A DNA stretch of 64,000 nt from Prorocentrum cordatum. Taxonomy: Eukaryota > Sar > Dinophyceae > Prorocentrales > Prorocentraceae. The translations under genes were made by a program, and so were the position numbers. The notes beneath the pieces are model-generated. The model saw only the letters and a program-made list of their open reading frames with translations, made no database searches and was not told where the DNA came from. How positions within the stretch are numbered: position 1 is the first letter of the stretch; each line of letters starts with the position of its first letter. Positions 23,746 through 36,237 of the stretch are shown piece after piece. The stretch is taken from contig CAUYUJ010017827.1 of the NCBI GenBank assembly GCA_963575745.1, positions 152,501 through 216,500 of the forward strand, given 5' to 3'.

Positions 23746-24254
23746 GAGCGGTCGCGGACAGGAGCCGCTCCATGCCGGATGACGTCGGCCGACGCGCGCG
23801 CGCCGATTAGAGCAAAGGAGACGCCGGGCCCTCGGGGGGCAGGGGCGCGCCAAACGCCAGCCCCTCACGTGCCGAGGCGGGGCAACAAATTCACGCGACG
23901 GACGGATGGTCAAAGTCATAATAAGGACGACAAGGCGCCAGCAAGACGATGGCAAGGAGGGCCAGGAACGAGGAGTGACAGCTGACAGCCGAACGAGGCG
24001 GACGGACGGACGCGAGGGACAAGGGCCCGACCGACGAGGGAGGGGGGCCGGGGAACAAAGGAGGCACCACACAACACAGGGGCAAGGCGAGACGCGAAGA
24101 GGGAAAGAGCCAGCCGAGGAGGCCATGCCAGGGAGGAGGAAGCACACAGACAGGCAGAGAGGGAGGGAGGAACGGGACCACCGAGCGGCCGGTGGCACGC
24201 CAGGCGGGCAGCGCGACAGCAGCAGGAGGCCGAGCCTCCAGAGGGGACGCCGGG
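23746..24254. other. No gene seen
   Basis: GC-rich sequence with overlapping open frames on both strands that are Arg/Pro/Gly-rich. No domain, exon signal or repeat unit is recognised. Confidence 0.35.
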
Positions 24255-24560
24255 GCGAGGAGGCACGGCAGCGTTTCATACCCCGCCCTGCCCGGCGGCC
24301 ACTTGCGAGGCGACTTGGCAGCCGCCGAAGTGAACTGCTGCGCAGTTTGTGTTCCGCCTCGCTGGGCTGCGGAGGCACGGCAGAAATTCGCACCCTGCCC
24401 TGCCCGGCGGCGCACTGGAACGGCTGCCTGCGCCCCGCCAAGGGGCAAGATGACGGCAGAGCTTGAATCCAGCCTTGCTGGGCGGGGGAGGCACAGCAGA
24501 ATATCATACCCCACATTGACTGGCGGCGCAATGGAACGGGGAATTGCCCCCGGCGGCGCG
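24255..24560 (+). repeat. 110-117-bp tandem repeat, three units
   Basis: GGAGGCACGGCAG(A)AATTCGCACCC and CTGCCCGGCGGC recur, with unit starts near 24260, 24370 and 24487. Second halves of units contain GGCGGCGCA(C/A)TGGAACGG. Confidence 0.7.
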
Positions 24561-24921
24561 CGGCGGGGGACGGGCAGCGGGAGAAAGAGGGGACGACGCG
24601 ACCGGCAGGATAACCGTCCGCTCGCACTACATCTGACATCCAGCGCGACAACATGTCTAGACCGCCCTTCCAAGCAGTTTCACGGGTAAGCAGACTGAGC
24701 CTTCCGAGGGAGTACTCGGTGAACTCAGCAGGGCGGCGCGAGGCTTCGCTCTGCTAGCCCACCAAGTGGAGAGGGGGAGTGGAGGGGGGAGGAGAAGGAG
24801 ACGCAACCGACATGTGAAGGGGCGAGTATGAGGGGAAGAGTCGACGACTCACGCACCACAGTTCCGATTCATGCTCGTTGTGCTTCCTTCGAGGCGCTCT
24901 CGACTGGAAGACGCAGCCTTC

Positions 24922-24970
24922 CTCCCCCTCCTCCTCCTCCTCCTCCTCCTCCTCCTCCTCCTCCTCCTCG
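24922..24970 (+). repeat. CTC/TCC microsatellite
   Basis: About 16 uninterrupted TCC units lie in a stretch (24561-25134) that otherwise shows no gene. Confidence 0.9.
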
Positions 24971-25134
24971 CGCTATTGGCTGGAGGAGGCAACGGGCGGA
25001 GCCTGAAGAGGGCGGGCGGCCCCGTGCCCACCGCGCGCTCGAGTCTGGAAGAGGCAGCGGGCGAAGCGAAGGGGACGAGCCTGAGACGCGATGATGGGGC
25101 TGGCCCTCAAGGCCATGCTGCGGGCCGCCTCTTC

Positions 25135-26240
<1,106 letters not shown>

Positions 26241-26516
26241 ACACTTCTCCTCCCGACTCCCCTATTCTGCTCCACCCCCTGGCGACAGTCCTGCGGCTGG
26301 CAGAAGAACTGTCTGCAATTGCGGGTGAAACCCAGGCTGAACGGGTTCCTGCCGCGACGGTCAGCAGACGGCGTGGGCAAAAGGGCATCATGCATATCCT
26401 CGTCTCCTTCGCCGTCGTCCTCCATCATCCTTTTCCGCGTACGTAGTCTCCTTCGTCATGGTCCTAAACTTGTCCGTCAGGCTGCGCGAGGCAGACACTG
26501 AAGGCCCCCCAGAAGG
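26241..26516. other. No confirmed gene; a possible small exon on the minus strand
   Basis: The minus-strand frame ending in the microsatellite contains an acidic start, MMEDDGEGDEDMHDALLPTP (26428-26369), then a Cys-containing stretch. The composition is gene-like, but there is no recognised domain or firm splice site. It is left uncalled. Confidence 0.25.
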
Positions 26517-26700
26517 GGTTCGAATAGATGGGGTTGGATAGAAACACCGCATCGCCGGTGCAACGCCGATACGTCAACGACGCCGAAATGGAGAAAATCC
26601 AGCTCCGGATCGAGCCGCATCGCCGATGCATCGGCGATGCAGCGCGATCACCCGGTCCCGTCTGCTCGGACAGTGGACCCAGGGTGTATCGGTACCTACA
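26517..26700. mobile_element. P24 palindromic element, copy 1
   Basis: A perfect 24-base palindrome at 26617-26640, two inverted copies of GCATCGCCGATG, sits in flanks that are themselves partly inverted. Shared right flank: GCGATC-CCGGTCCCGTCTGCTC. Same family as 29970 and 53222. Confidence 0.65.
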
Positions 26701-27064
26701 TTTTCCCCCTCTGCGGTCAGAAACCTCTGGGCAGCCCAGCAACCACCCCAGGAAGGGACCGTCGGGCGCACCGGCTGGGCGGAAGGCTGATCCACTGTCA
26801 GAACTGCTTGTTGAAGGCAGACGTGTCGTCAGAGACACAATTGTCGCAGAGTAGACGAAGGCAGATCTGCCTAAAAATGACAATTCTTACAGGACGCATC
26901 AGTCTTTTCCCCTTTAGGGCGACAAGAAATCTATACATATCCACTGCTCCCGAGACCCAGCAAGGAAGACGTGGCGCCCTCCTGGCTTGGCCGGGAGGGC
27001 GTATACACAGCTCCTGGGTTCAGGATGGGCCTGGCCAGGGAGCAATGCACATGTTTGGATTTCG

Positions 27065-27358
27065 TCGCCCGGTCCTCTACCTCTTCCTCAATCTCCTCCT
27101 CCTCGTCCTCCTCCTCCTCGTCCTCCTCCTCCTCGTCCTCCTCCTCCTCCTCCTCCTCTATCTCCCTCCTCCTCCTCCTCTATCTCCTCCTCCTCATCAC
27201 TCCTCCTCCTCCAACTCCTCCTCCTCCTCCTCCTCCAACTCCTCCTCCTCCTCCTCCTCCTCCTCCTCCTCCTCCTCCTCCTCCTCCTCCTCCTCCTCCT
27301 CCTCCTCCTCCTCCTCCTCCTCCTCCCCCTCCCCCTCCCCCTCCCCCTCCCTCCTCCT
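27065..27358 (+). repeat. TCC microsatellite
   Basis: Nearly 300 bases of CCTCCT units with scattered CGTCCTCC and AACTCCTCC interruptions. Poly-Ser/Pro/Leu and poly-Glu/Gly/Arg frames are artefacts. Positions 26701-27064 and 27359-27700 on either side show no gene. Confidence 0.95.
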
Positions 27359-27699
27359 GCAGCCGAGGAGACGGACCAGGGGCCACCTCGCTCGCTCGGG
27401 GAGAGACACGGGGCGGGGCGGCGGGGCCCGCCCCAGAGGCATCTCGGCCCGCCCCTGGTGGCCTCGCCTCCCTCGGCGGGGCGGCGGGAGGGGAGGGGAG
27501 TGGCGCAGGAATGGCGCAGGAGTGCGAGCGTGAAAGACAGCATAAGCCTTGAGAGAGAGAGAAGGGTACGGAGACAAATTGGATGGGCCAGCCCCCGTCT
27601 CTCCCTCCCCGCGGTCGTCCTGCTGGGGCGGCTCGGGTAGCGTCAGGAGCACGGGGCGGGCTGACTCTGTATCAAGAACATGCTTGGTCGGGCCCCCAG

Positions 27700-27860
27700 G
27701 TTGGAGTGAAAACCATGACGGATCGGGGAATGGCCCAGTAGGGGAAGCCTTGACCTTCCTGATCGGCGACGCATGGCCGATAGATCGGCGATGCATCGGC
27801 GACATATCGGCGGTGGCCCCCGATGGCTAAACCGCACGGCTCCTGGGCGGAAAGGGGGGC
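27700..27860. repeat. Degenerate P24-type element
   Basis: Several ATCGGCGATGCATCGGCGAC and GCCGATAGATCGGCGATG steps form imperfect dyads. The resemblance to the P24 family is in the core only. Confidence 0.4.
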
Positions 27861-28214
27861 CCAAGCCCGCATTGGCGATGAATGGGCTATCGGGGATCGA
27901 TGCTTCCCTCCCAACCCCCTCTGCTCCCGCACAGCTCTGGCGGCGCGAACCAAAGCGGCGGGGCGAGGGCGGAGGTCTCCTGCGAAGGTGGGGCGAGCGC
28001 TTTCAGCAGGGGTCGAAGGTTCCAAAGAGAAGAGAGGCACCTAGGAAGCCAGCAGGGCTTCCAAACCCTCTCCTCCGACGTCGCATGCTTGTCGTGACGT
28101 GCGCCCCCGGGGATCTCGACCTCTTTCCACGGGCAATCTTTCCAACGTGCTCGTTACTGACGGCCCCAGACTGGGAGACGACACTCGGGAGGCGGATCCC
28201 TGCCTGGACCTGCA

Positions 28215-28332
28215 TCCCCCCGCTCTCCCCTCCTCCTCCTCCTCCGCCTCCTCCTCCTCCTCCTCCTCCTCCTCCTCCTCCTCCTCCTCTTCCTTCCTCC
28301 TCCTCCTCTTCCTTCTCCTCCTCCTCTGGGGC
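28215..28332 (+). repeat. CTC microsatellite
   Basis: About 115 bases of CCTCCT units, with two CTTCCTCC interruptions. Confidence 0.93.
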
Positions 28333-28383
28333 CCTGGCCATGGCCGCCTTTGACTGCGTAGGTCTCGCCAGGAGACCGTCGGA

Positions 28384-28701
28384 TTGTGCCAATGTTGTGA
28401 ACACTTGCTGGCCTCCAGGGCCAGGAAGTCTTCTCGCAAGGATATGCACGCGGGGATTGTGATCTTCGCCTCATCGCCTCATCTCGTGGACCTCCAGAAA
28501 GTCAAGGCCCATGTGGCTGAGGACTCCTCTGTCAAAATAGCAGAGAGCAATACCTTACAACAAACAACGACACAACCGACGGAACTCCGAAGGCAAATGT
28601 ACCGGTTCACCAACAAGAAAATAGGGGACCGACTACGGAATTCACGTACGCGGAATAATTTGTCCCGACGAATCCACGGAAAATGCGTAGAATGCTCGTA
28701 G
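28384..28701 (+). pseudogene. Possible RNase H-like retroelement remnant
   Basis: A 105-codon frame with ordinary amino acid composition, unlike most frames here. It contains VDLQKVKAHVAEDSSVKIAE (about 28486-28545). From memory this resembles the KVKAH segment near the end of RNase H domains in dinoflagellate retroelements. No catalytic Asp/Glu set can be placed. Downstream (28853-29209) another plus-strand frame has a CxC...CxxYWxCRGC cysteine cluster that might be a further part. There is no flanking reverse transcriptase. Chance similarity is quite possible. Confidence 0.25.
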
Positions 28702-29969
28702 ATCAACGAACATTCCGCGTTTTTGTATTGAAGGTTCAACGCGCCAAAACAGTTTTGGGGTAAACCAGTTATGTCGTCTTTTCCCCTGCTCGCAGAAGGC
28801 TCCGCGGCGGAGCTGCAGGCGGTGAGCAAACACATCAAAAGGTGCTAAGCCCGTGTGCTCCTGGCCGCCCGTCTTTTGCCGCTGTGGCCTAGATCTCAAA
28901 GGGTGCCCTCTGGCTCCCTGGGACCCCGACCCCAGGCCCAAGGCCTCCGAGGGCAAAGACTTGCACGCTCGGGAGGTGTGCAAGTCATACTGGCGCTGCA
29001 GAGGTTGCCTCAAAATGAGGTGGCCGGGCTCGTTCACCTTCATGTACGGTGAGTCGTCGAAGCCCCCAGGTGTAGAGTGTTCTGAAATCGTTCCGCCCAA
29101 CCTCAATGTCATATCCATCAAGGGCCACAGGCTCTTGAATGTCCAGTGCAGCGGCGGCTCCCATGCGTTTATGTTGGGTGCAACTATGTTTCGACCCTTG
29201 GCCCACTAGCACTGCTAGACAAGCAATGCACCCACCCCACTCGTGATAATCTTGAGAGGTGGGAGTCTCGAATCCTCAAGGACAAGCATCCAAGGATTCA
29301 TGGTGTGACCCTCGAGGTTTCCTGAAGAGGAAAGGCGGTGACAAAAATCCATCCTCGATAGAGGTGCGTCCGATTAGCCCCCCTGGGGTGTACTCCCGGA
29401 TTTCCCTCCATTTTTAAGCGGCCTGATTTTTCGTTGAATAGTCGGGGGTTGGGGGTGAGAAGTCGCCTGCCATCTCGAGCCTCGCCAGATCGCACCCCGA
29501 GACTGGAAAACCTTCGGGAGCCGACCGACGCACGACGTCCGAAAACCTCGAGCGCCGACAACGGAAGCAAGCATGTACGAAATACAATCCAATGTGACTG
29601 TGCTCCATGTTTTCTGGTTGGGAGGGCGAGCTCAGCAGACACTGCGACGGCCGATATGCGCCACAAAACGAAATCGCCGATCTTTTGAAGATAGTGCCCA
29701 GCCAAGAAAACACAAGGAACAAACACATGTGGTATAACTCCTGCGGTGGCAACTCATGGGGGCCTCCCATTCCATCTTGCTGGATTTTGCGAACCGACGC
29801 TCGTCCACGCTGGTCGACGCGAACTGGGCGCGCTATCCCATCGACTAATCGACGCCAGTGCACTCTGAAGACGGAATTGCGAGGATACACCAAGCTCCCA
29901 CGATGTGCGACGGAAATATCCTGGTGTTTGTCTCGGATTCGTGCCGGCCAGCTCTGCCGCGCGCGCCCC
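28702..29969. other. No supported gene
   Basis: Moderate-GC sequence. The plus frame 28853-29209 and the minus frame 29414-30130 have gene-like composition but no recognised domain. Nothing repeats clearly within the stretch. Confidence 0.35.
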
Positions 29970-30165
29970 CTTCTGGGTCTCTTGGATGGGGTCGGAGGAT
30001 CGCGCCGCATCGCCGATGCGCCTCGACTTGGAGCCCGATCCTCCCCACGCGGACGCCGCCGATGCATCACCGATGCATCGACAACGCATCGCCGATGCAT
30101 CGGCGATGCGGCGAGATCCTCCGACCACATCTACGCGGACCCCAACTGGGAGGCCTCCAACTCCG
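29970..30165. mobile_element. P24 palindromic element, copy 2
   Basis: A perfect 24-base palindrome at 30086-30109 lies inside a larger imperfect inverted repeat. Left arm: GGGGTCGGAGGATCGCGCCG (29988-30007). Right arm: the complement of this in CGGCGAGATCCTCCGACCAC (30109-30128). CTGGGAGGCCT closes the right end. Confidence 0.7.
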
Positions 30166-30375
30166 CGGCTCGAGGAGCCCCCTGGGGGGGCGCGCCCTGA
30201 AGCGAGACGTCGCAGGGGGGCGCTCCCGCCGAGGCGGCGGCGGTGGAGCGCCCTGGCGCGCGTCCTGCCAGGGTAGAGCGCCGTGATCTCCTCGTTCGTG
30301 GTCTTGTTGGCGGAGATCAGGTAGCAGTGGAAGGCCACCGATGGGCAGATGGCTTTCGCAACGGGGAGCGAAGTT

Positions 30376-30545
30376 TACTCCTCCTCCTCATCCTCATCCT
30401 CCTCCTCCTCCTCCTCCTCGTCCTCTTCACACTCCTCCTCCTGCTCCGCTTCACCCTCCTCATACCCGCCTCCTCCTCCTCCTCGTTCACTTCCTCCTCC
30501 TCTTCACCCTCCTCCTCTTGACCGTCCTCATCCCCTCCTCGTCCT
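30376..30545 (+). repeat. TCC/CTC microsatellite
   Basis: Interrupted CCTCCT units, ending in CCCCTCCTCGTCCTC. Confidence 0.85.
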
Positions 30546-30650
30546 CAGATTCGCATCACGAGACGGATGAGAGTTGCCGAACCGAGCAGACATCTTGCTT
30601 CTCGCGCTCGATCAACACAGATGCCGACGGCGGCGGCAACACTGTAGTCT

Positions 30651-30750
30651 GACCAGAACCGACATCGGGAACTCGACAGACCGAGGGGCAGCTGGAGTCG
30701 GACCAGAACCGACATCGGGAACCCGACAGACCGAGGGGCAGCCGAGATGG
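30651..30750 (+). repeat. 50-bp tandem duplication
   Basis: GACCAGAACCGACATCGGGA begins at 30651 and again at 30701. The two 50-base units differ at a few positions only, so this is a recent duplication. Confidence 0.95.
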
Positions 30751-31039
30751 GCGCGACGACGCAAAAACCGACCGAACCGAATCGACCGAATGCAGCCGAC
30801 TGCGATGGCACCGACCCAACCGAGTCGCGGACACCCTCGTGGACCAGCCGCGCGCAATGCAGACAAGCTACTACAATAAGCAACGCTGCATAAGGAATGG
30901 AGCCCCCGTGTGGCCTGACCCCCGACAAGCGCATGGGTGCAAGCAGGACGCTCGGTTCAGGACCCACGGCGGAAAGACCTCGGGAACAACGAGCCCCTTC
31001 CGAATCCTACCTGCTCATCCGTTCGGCGTCTCGACTACA

Positions 31040-31262
31040 GGCTTGGAGTCCCGAAACGGTGCGGTGACAGACCGTGCGGTGACCTCGAAATTTGGCCCAA
31101 GACCTCACCGCACGGTCCGTCAACGCACGGTTTTGGGACCTCGGATGCCCCTGTCGCCCGAGACGTCCTCGGAGAACGACCCGAGTCCCAAAACCGTGCG
31201 GTAACCCCGGATCCCCACCGACTCACCGCACGGTGTGGTCACCGCCCCGTTTGGGGGCCCCC
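31040..31262. repeat. Nested inverted repeat with CACCGCACGG motifs
   Basis: Inner arms CGCACGGTTTTGGGAC (about 31116) and GTCCCAAAACCGTGCG (about 31185) are surrounded by outer arms GTCCCGAAACGGTGCGGTGA (31050) and GGTCACCGCCCCGTTTGGGG (about 31237). The whole could fold into one branched hairpin. Confidence 0.7.
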
Positions 31263-31439
31263 GAACAGGGGCCAGGCAGCCACCGTCAAGGTCGGCAGGC
31301 ACAGCGGGCGCGGTGCGGGGAGCATCCTTGGAAAGGCCGCCCCCCTCCGCCTGGAGCCGACCAGAATCAGCTCAGAACGGAAGCCAGAACCCCCCCCCAG
31401 GGTCCATCCTGGCCAGTTTTCCGGGACGCGTCCACCGGG

Positions 31440-31605
31440 GGCGCGCAACCACGGATTAGCGATCCATGGATTTGGCGCGCGGTCGCCAAGTCCATGGATC
31501 GGGGGAGGGTACCCTCCCCAGAATGCGGCCCGTGCCGCCTCGCTCGGCGGCGGAAATCCGCGACTTCCCATGGAAACGGGACCCGTGGCTGATCCACGCG
31601 GGGGG
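31440..31605 (+). repeat. 165-bp dispersed repeat, copy A
   Basis: This is highly similar to 56108-56270. Both contain ACGGATTAGCGATCCATGGA, an internal hairpin (GATCCATGGA...TCCATGGATC around GGCG/CGCC) and GGCGGAAATCCGCGA. A run of about 18 Gs follows at 31600. Confidence 0.85.
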
Positions 31606-31630
31606 GGGGGGGGGGCTCAGGGGGCAAACG

Positions 31631-31744
31631 TTAGGTCGGGCATGTCCGCCTACGGGCGGATTTTGGACGAACAGCACAAAATATCCAACAAAGATTCACA
31701 AACAATCCAAGCATGCTCGAAAACATCGGACAGGCCCGACTTAA
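31631..31744 (+). mobile_element. M1 MITE-like element, copy 1 (shortened)
   Basis: Left terminal repeat TTAGGTCGGGCATGTCC and right end GGACAGGCCCGACTTAA. It is 114 bases long and lacks the CCTGTAGAG part of the right arm. Confidence 0.8.
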
Positions 31745-32018
31745 GGCAAACATCGACCTCGGATCGGCGATACTGAAGGGGCCCCAGAGCACACAAGCAA
31801 ATACACACACATCAAAGGATTCGCCGATTCACTGCGCCTGTGTGTCTCTTCCCTCCCGAGATACGTCGCCGCGAGACCGGCGACGGGGCCTCGACGGCGG
31901 AGCCGCACGCTCACTGGGCGGGTTCGGGGCGCCCAGGCCCGCGAGCGGCGGCGGATGGGCGATGGGCGGTCGATGCTCCTGGCTGGCCGATGCTCCCGGA
32001 GGGGCACTGGACAATCTT

Positions 32019-32226
32019 ATGTCGGACGTGTCCCCCCCTGCAGGGGGGATTCTCGACGAAACAGAAAAAATGCCCCAAACAAGAAGGCCAAAAAATAACC
32101 AACAAATAGTCCCCAGGCTATTTTGGGATGTTTTTTTTGTTTTTTCTTCTTTTTTTATAAAACTAGTTTGGAGTTTCTTTTATTTTTCGTCGAAAACCCC
32201 CCTGTAGGGGGACAGGCCCGACTTAA
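32019..32226 (+). mobile_element. M1 MITE-like element, copy 2
   Basis: A 208-base copy with ends TTATGTCGGACGTGTCC and GGGGGACAGGCCCGACTTAA. It has a T-rich interior and the family landmark AGTCCCCAGGCTATTTTG. It is the longest copy. Confidence 0.85.
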
Positions 32227-32641
32227 GGATAATCGGGTCGGGCGAAAGGGGGGATACCAAAGGGGGGCAACTCACGTAGCTGATTTTCCCGGCGCCTCCC
32301 GGCGCCGGAGGCGGCTACGTATCGAGGACTGCGCCCCTCGGTGGGGCCGAAACCAGCTGCACGCAGCAAGTTTCGTAACCCCTCCTTTCCCTATCCCCCT
32401 CTTTCGTCTGGCCCGAGATAAGAAACCTTCGATAAGGAATCCAAGGGCTCGAAGCCAGTGGAACTCCAATCGCGGATCGGCAGTGGATGTCACCGCCGCC
32501 CTCATCAGATCAGGAACCCTCCAGGGTCTGAGGCCTCCCGTGCACGTCACTTCACCAACGCCCCCACCGAACTGAGTGCTCCAGCCCCCCGCTCGGGCTG
32601 AGGCTCAAGGCTCACGGCTCAGAGCTAGGGGAACGAGCAAT
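32227..32641. other. No gene; contains a short dispersed repeat
   Basis: CAGTGGAACTCCAATCGCGG followed by GGATGTCACCGCCGCCC (32455-32510) matches 39562-39620. Nothing else was recognised. Confidence 0.5.
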
Positions 32642-32807
32642 GACACGAACGTAACAACTCGGAGGTCCGCGCGGATTTCTCGGATCGGCGCTGGAGACCC
32701 CTGGCGGCGCCTCCGGCGCAGCCCCTGGCGCGCTCCGCACGCCAAAAAGGGGGTCCAACGCCGATCCGAGAAATCCGCGCGGACCTCCGAGTTCCCATGT
32801 TCATGTC
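32642..32807. mobile_element. HP1 hairpin element
   Basis: Arms of about 50 bases. Left AACTCGGAGGTCCGCGCGGA; right the complement ending at GTTCCCATGTTCATGTC. The interior has GGCGGCGCCTCCGGCGC. Not inside a gene I can identify. Confidence 0.85.
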
Positions 32808-33162
32808 ATTGCCTGTTTCCCTGAAAGTCCCATCAGGGTGGCCCGCGAGGGGTAGGACTCTGCGTGAAAATGCGTGAAGCCCTCAGGGGTCGAAGTTCGC
32901 CTTCGCCGCCCAGCAGGCGCATTCAGGGGCAGTGTCAGCCCCCTTGGGCTGACACTGCGCCTGCTGCCAGCCGTGCCGACGAGAACCCGCAGAACCGCGC
33001 GGAAGCGTGGCAGAAACGGCGACGAGGACGGCGCCGCGCGCCGTCGTCGTCCCCCCCCTTGGAGGGCTGCCCCTCCCCTCGTCCCGCCCTCGTGCTGCAC
33101 GCTGCCGAGCGACCGTGGTGCTGGAGGATGGGGCGGGGAGGACGGGGGGGAGGTGGCGACAT

Positions 33163-33316
33163 CCGAGCCCTACCCCCACCAACCATCGACTCTTCTGGAT
33201 CGATCGGAGCCGGGGGTGGGGTTCGGACTTCGCCGCGTGTTCGACGGATTCCGAACACTGCCTCCGCCGCCCATCGAGTTGCCTGAATCGTTGATGGGCG
33301 AGGGTGGGGTTCGAAT
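33163..33316. repeat. Two adjacent HP4 hairpins
   Basis: 33163-33226: arms CCGAGCCCTACCCCCACC / GGGGGTGGGGTTCGG. 33248-33316: arms ATTCCGAACACTGCCTCCGC / GAGGGTGGGGTTCGAAT, with loop region CATCGAGTTGCCTGAATCG. The second is close to 55611-55680. Stretches 32808-33162 and 33317-33740 hold no supported gene. Confidence 0.65.
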
Positions 33317-33739
33317 TTCTCCACCGATTTGTTCCACGAAGAGAGGAAGTCGAGAAAACATGTTTTGGGGCAAGTCTCTGCACAAGACATGCCGGAACAA
33401 ATCTTGACAATTTTCGGTCTCCACGGGTTCTCGGGCCTCTAAAAACCTCTGGAGACGGGAGGGCCCGAAGCATCCGACGTCGCGTCTGCTTCATAGCCTG
33501 GTCTCTCCTGAGGTCCAGTCCAGACCCCTTCCAGGGGACCGCCGCTCCACCCCGAATGACTGCTTGAAGGCCCCGCAGCCCCAACAAGGGCCCCCGGCGG
33601 CCGAAACGTTTCACAAACCCTCCCCAGCTTCACGGCGCGAGGAGGTCAGGGCCCAGAGGCCTCTGCAGGCGGGAGTGGTTTTGCCCTCGCTCTAAACTTG
33701 ATCATGGCATGGAGCAGGGGCCAGGGAGCAGGCAAGCCA

Positions 33740-33945
33740 CCGCGGCAGGAGGAGGAGGAGGCGGAGGAGGAGGAATACGAGGAAGAGGAGGAGGAGGAGG
33801 AGGAGGAGGAGGAGGAGGAGGAAGGGGGGGAGGAGGAGGAGGAGGGGGACGAGGAGGAGGAGGAGGAGGAGGAGGAGGAGAAGGAGGGGGAGGAGGGGGG
33901 GGGGCGGAGGAGGAGGAAGGAGGAGGACGAGGGTGCGGGGGGAGG
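33740..33945 (+). repeat. GGA microsatellite
   Basis: About 200 bases of GAGGAGG with GGGGG interruptions. Poly-Glu/Gly frames are artefacts. Confidence 0.95.
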
Positions 33946-35039
33946 AGTGTGGGGCCCCGAAGGCCCAGAACCTCCAATCTCGTGATTTCGGCTTCCAGGA
34001 TGGAGGACGCACAGCGAAAACGCCGAGGCAAGGAGCAGGTCGGGTTCGGAAGGGGCTCGCTGTTCCTCTGGTCATGTTTGAAGGGGCCCTGACACACACA
34101 CACACACATTCACACATACACACACACACACACATAAACACATAAACACATAAACACAAACCAATAACAGGTTCCACCATATTTTCCCATATGTTCTGGA
34201 TGTGTGCGTGTTCCCCCCCACACTTCCCATATGTTCCCATATTTTCCTGGGAGTCGACGATTAATTGTGTCTGTGTGTTTCTTTCCCTCCTGAATGTCCT
34301 GGTTGCTCCTCTAGCGCTCCTCGCTCAACCAGGCGCCTGTGGGGCCCCAACAAGCTTCGTTCCTTACTTTGCGCTTCTGAGGGTAGCGGCCTGACTGCAG
34401 TGAAACGTGCAGGGAAGATGGCGGCCTCTGTTGGCGATGTCCTTAGCCCTCAGGTGATCTTCTGGGGAAGAGGGAAGGACCGACGGGAAAGGGAGAGATG
34501 CAGGGAGGCGAAGCAGACTCGGGGGGACGGAGAGGGGAGGTGAAGGAAGAGGGAGGGGCATGGACAGTGGTGAGGGGACAAGGGGGAGAGGAAAGTTAGG
34601 CGCACGCCGCATTTGACATCTTACTCCTCCCACTCATCCCTTCCTATTGCGCTGATTGTTCTCTACCCGCCGATGGGAGTCAGGGCGGACCTGGATCCCA
34701 AAAGTGACCCCATCGTGTGATGCGCAATCATACAGGGGAGAAATGTACAGTGTAAGAAGAGGAGGCGGCGGATGAGCATGAGCAGGATGAAAGAAGGAGG
34801 AGAAGCAGCAAGCAGCAATAGGACCAGGGGAAGGCGCAGGATGAGCGAGGAGGGGGGCGACGACGAGGAATTCCAGAAATGATTCCCGCGCTGGGGCGAG
34901 GGCGCCTTTCTGAACGACGTGAGCACGGCTCTGACCCTGAAACGAGACCAATGCTGCAGCGGACACACCATTTAAAAAACGAAACAAAACAGATGAACCT
35001 GTCGCGCCCCTCGTTAGGGGAACGCTTCTTAAGCGGCAC
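33946..35039. other. No gene; CA microsatellite and dispersed repeats
   Basis: 34092-34155 is a CA microsatellite. 34160-34295 (CCATATTTTCCCATATGTTC, then TCTGTGTGTTTCTTTCCCTC) is diverged kin of 52810-52935. The motif AAGGGGCTCGCTGTTCCTCT at 34050 belongs to a family also seen near 30990, 37400 and 38043. No exon was recognised. Confidence 0.5.
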
Positions 35040-35455
35040 CGCTTGACATTGCTTGGCATTGCATGGCATTGCGTGGGTCTGCATTCGTGTACATTGCTTC
35101 GCGCTGTTCTGCGTTGCTTGGCATTGCCCGCTGCTTGTCGTTATCTGGCATAACGTTGTATGGTGTGGCGTTGCTTGGCGTCGCCTGACGTTACTGGGCG
35201 TTGCCGGGCATTGCTTTGCTTTGCCTGGCACTGCTTTGCACTGCATGCCATTACTTGACAGTGCGTGGAATTGATTGACATTGCTCGGCATTCCTTGGCA
35301 TTGCTTGCCGCGCCGTTGTACTGTTTTGCATGTTTTGGCATGGACATTGCTTTGCATTGCTTGCCAATGCCTTGCGCTGCTCAGCATTGTGTTGCTTTCC
35401 TTGGCATGGCTTCGCGTTGCTTGGCATAACGTTACATTGCTTGGCCAAGCACAGA
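35040..35455 (+). repeat. TTGCTTGGCA minisatellite
   Basis: About 35 degenerate units of 10-12 bases (ATTGCTTGGC). The minus frame reads Gln/Cys/Asn-rich repeats. No domain. Confidence 0.85.
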
Positions 35456-36237
35456 ACAGGAAACACTACGAACGACTCTCGGGCGAACCCGAGGAGCCCG
35501 AGCAGGGCGGGCCGCCCAAAAACCCTCAGGAGACAACACAAAAAAAACCCGAATAACCAGAGCGAAGCTGGCTGGCGTAGACCGGGTACCCACCAGTTGC
35601 TCGAAACAGTGAAATACCCATAGGAATAACCTACATGGGGGAATCGAACAATCGAGTGCTGGCATAATATGCGCCACAAGACATCAGGGCTGGACCTGAA
35701 CGTTGTTGTTCGTTCTGTGTTCGTTATGTTGTTCGTGTTGCTCGACCTGTTTTCCAATACCTCCCTGCCAAAACCAAAAAACAAAACACTGAGGAAATCC
35801 AGCAAAACAGCGTTTAGGTCCAACTACTCTTTGGCGATGCGGCATGTGTGATGCCCCGACCCGATCTACTCCGCCAATTGGGCGGTCTGCATGAAGAAAT
35901 CGACCGCAACCATGGAAGGACGAAATCCGGAGGAAAACGGGTCCCCGATCCCACGGTTTGTCCCCACATGTCTTGCTCCCAGTGTTTTCATCCTGCGCCG
36001 TTGCTTGACACTCCTGGGCCACTGGGAAGGCATTGGGAGGTAGAACAAGGCGAAACACCCAGATGTCCGATGTCGTGTTCTTGTCACGTGGCTGCAGAGA
36101 AAGGTCTGGACACTTCCAGGGGACTGGCCCCTCACCCCGAGTTGTGTTCTGCCGGCCCCAGGGCCCAGCAAGGGCCCCTGGAGGCTGAGAACTGCCAACA
36201 CCTGTAGAGATGTGTTGCTTTACGACGCGAGTAGGGG

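Noticed and set aside
22966-24654. 562-codon minus-strand frame
   Set aside because: Half is CA microsatellite; the remainder is Arg/Pro/Ser-rich with no motif.
33300-33320. GGTTCGAAT as a tRNA B box
   Set aside because: No matching A box, anticodon arm or acceptor stem nearby; it is the end of an HP4 hairpin.
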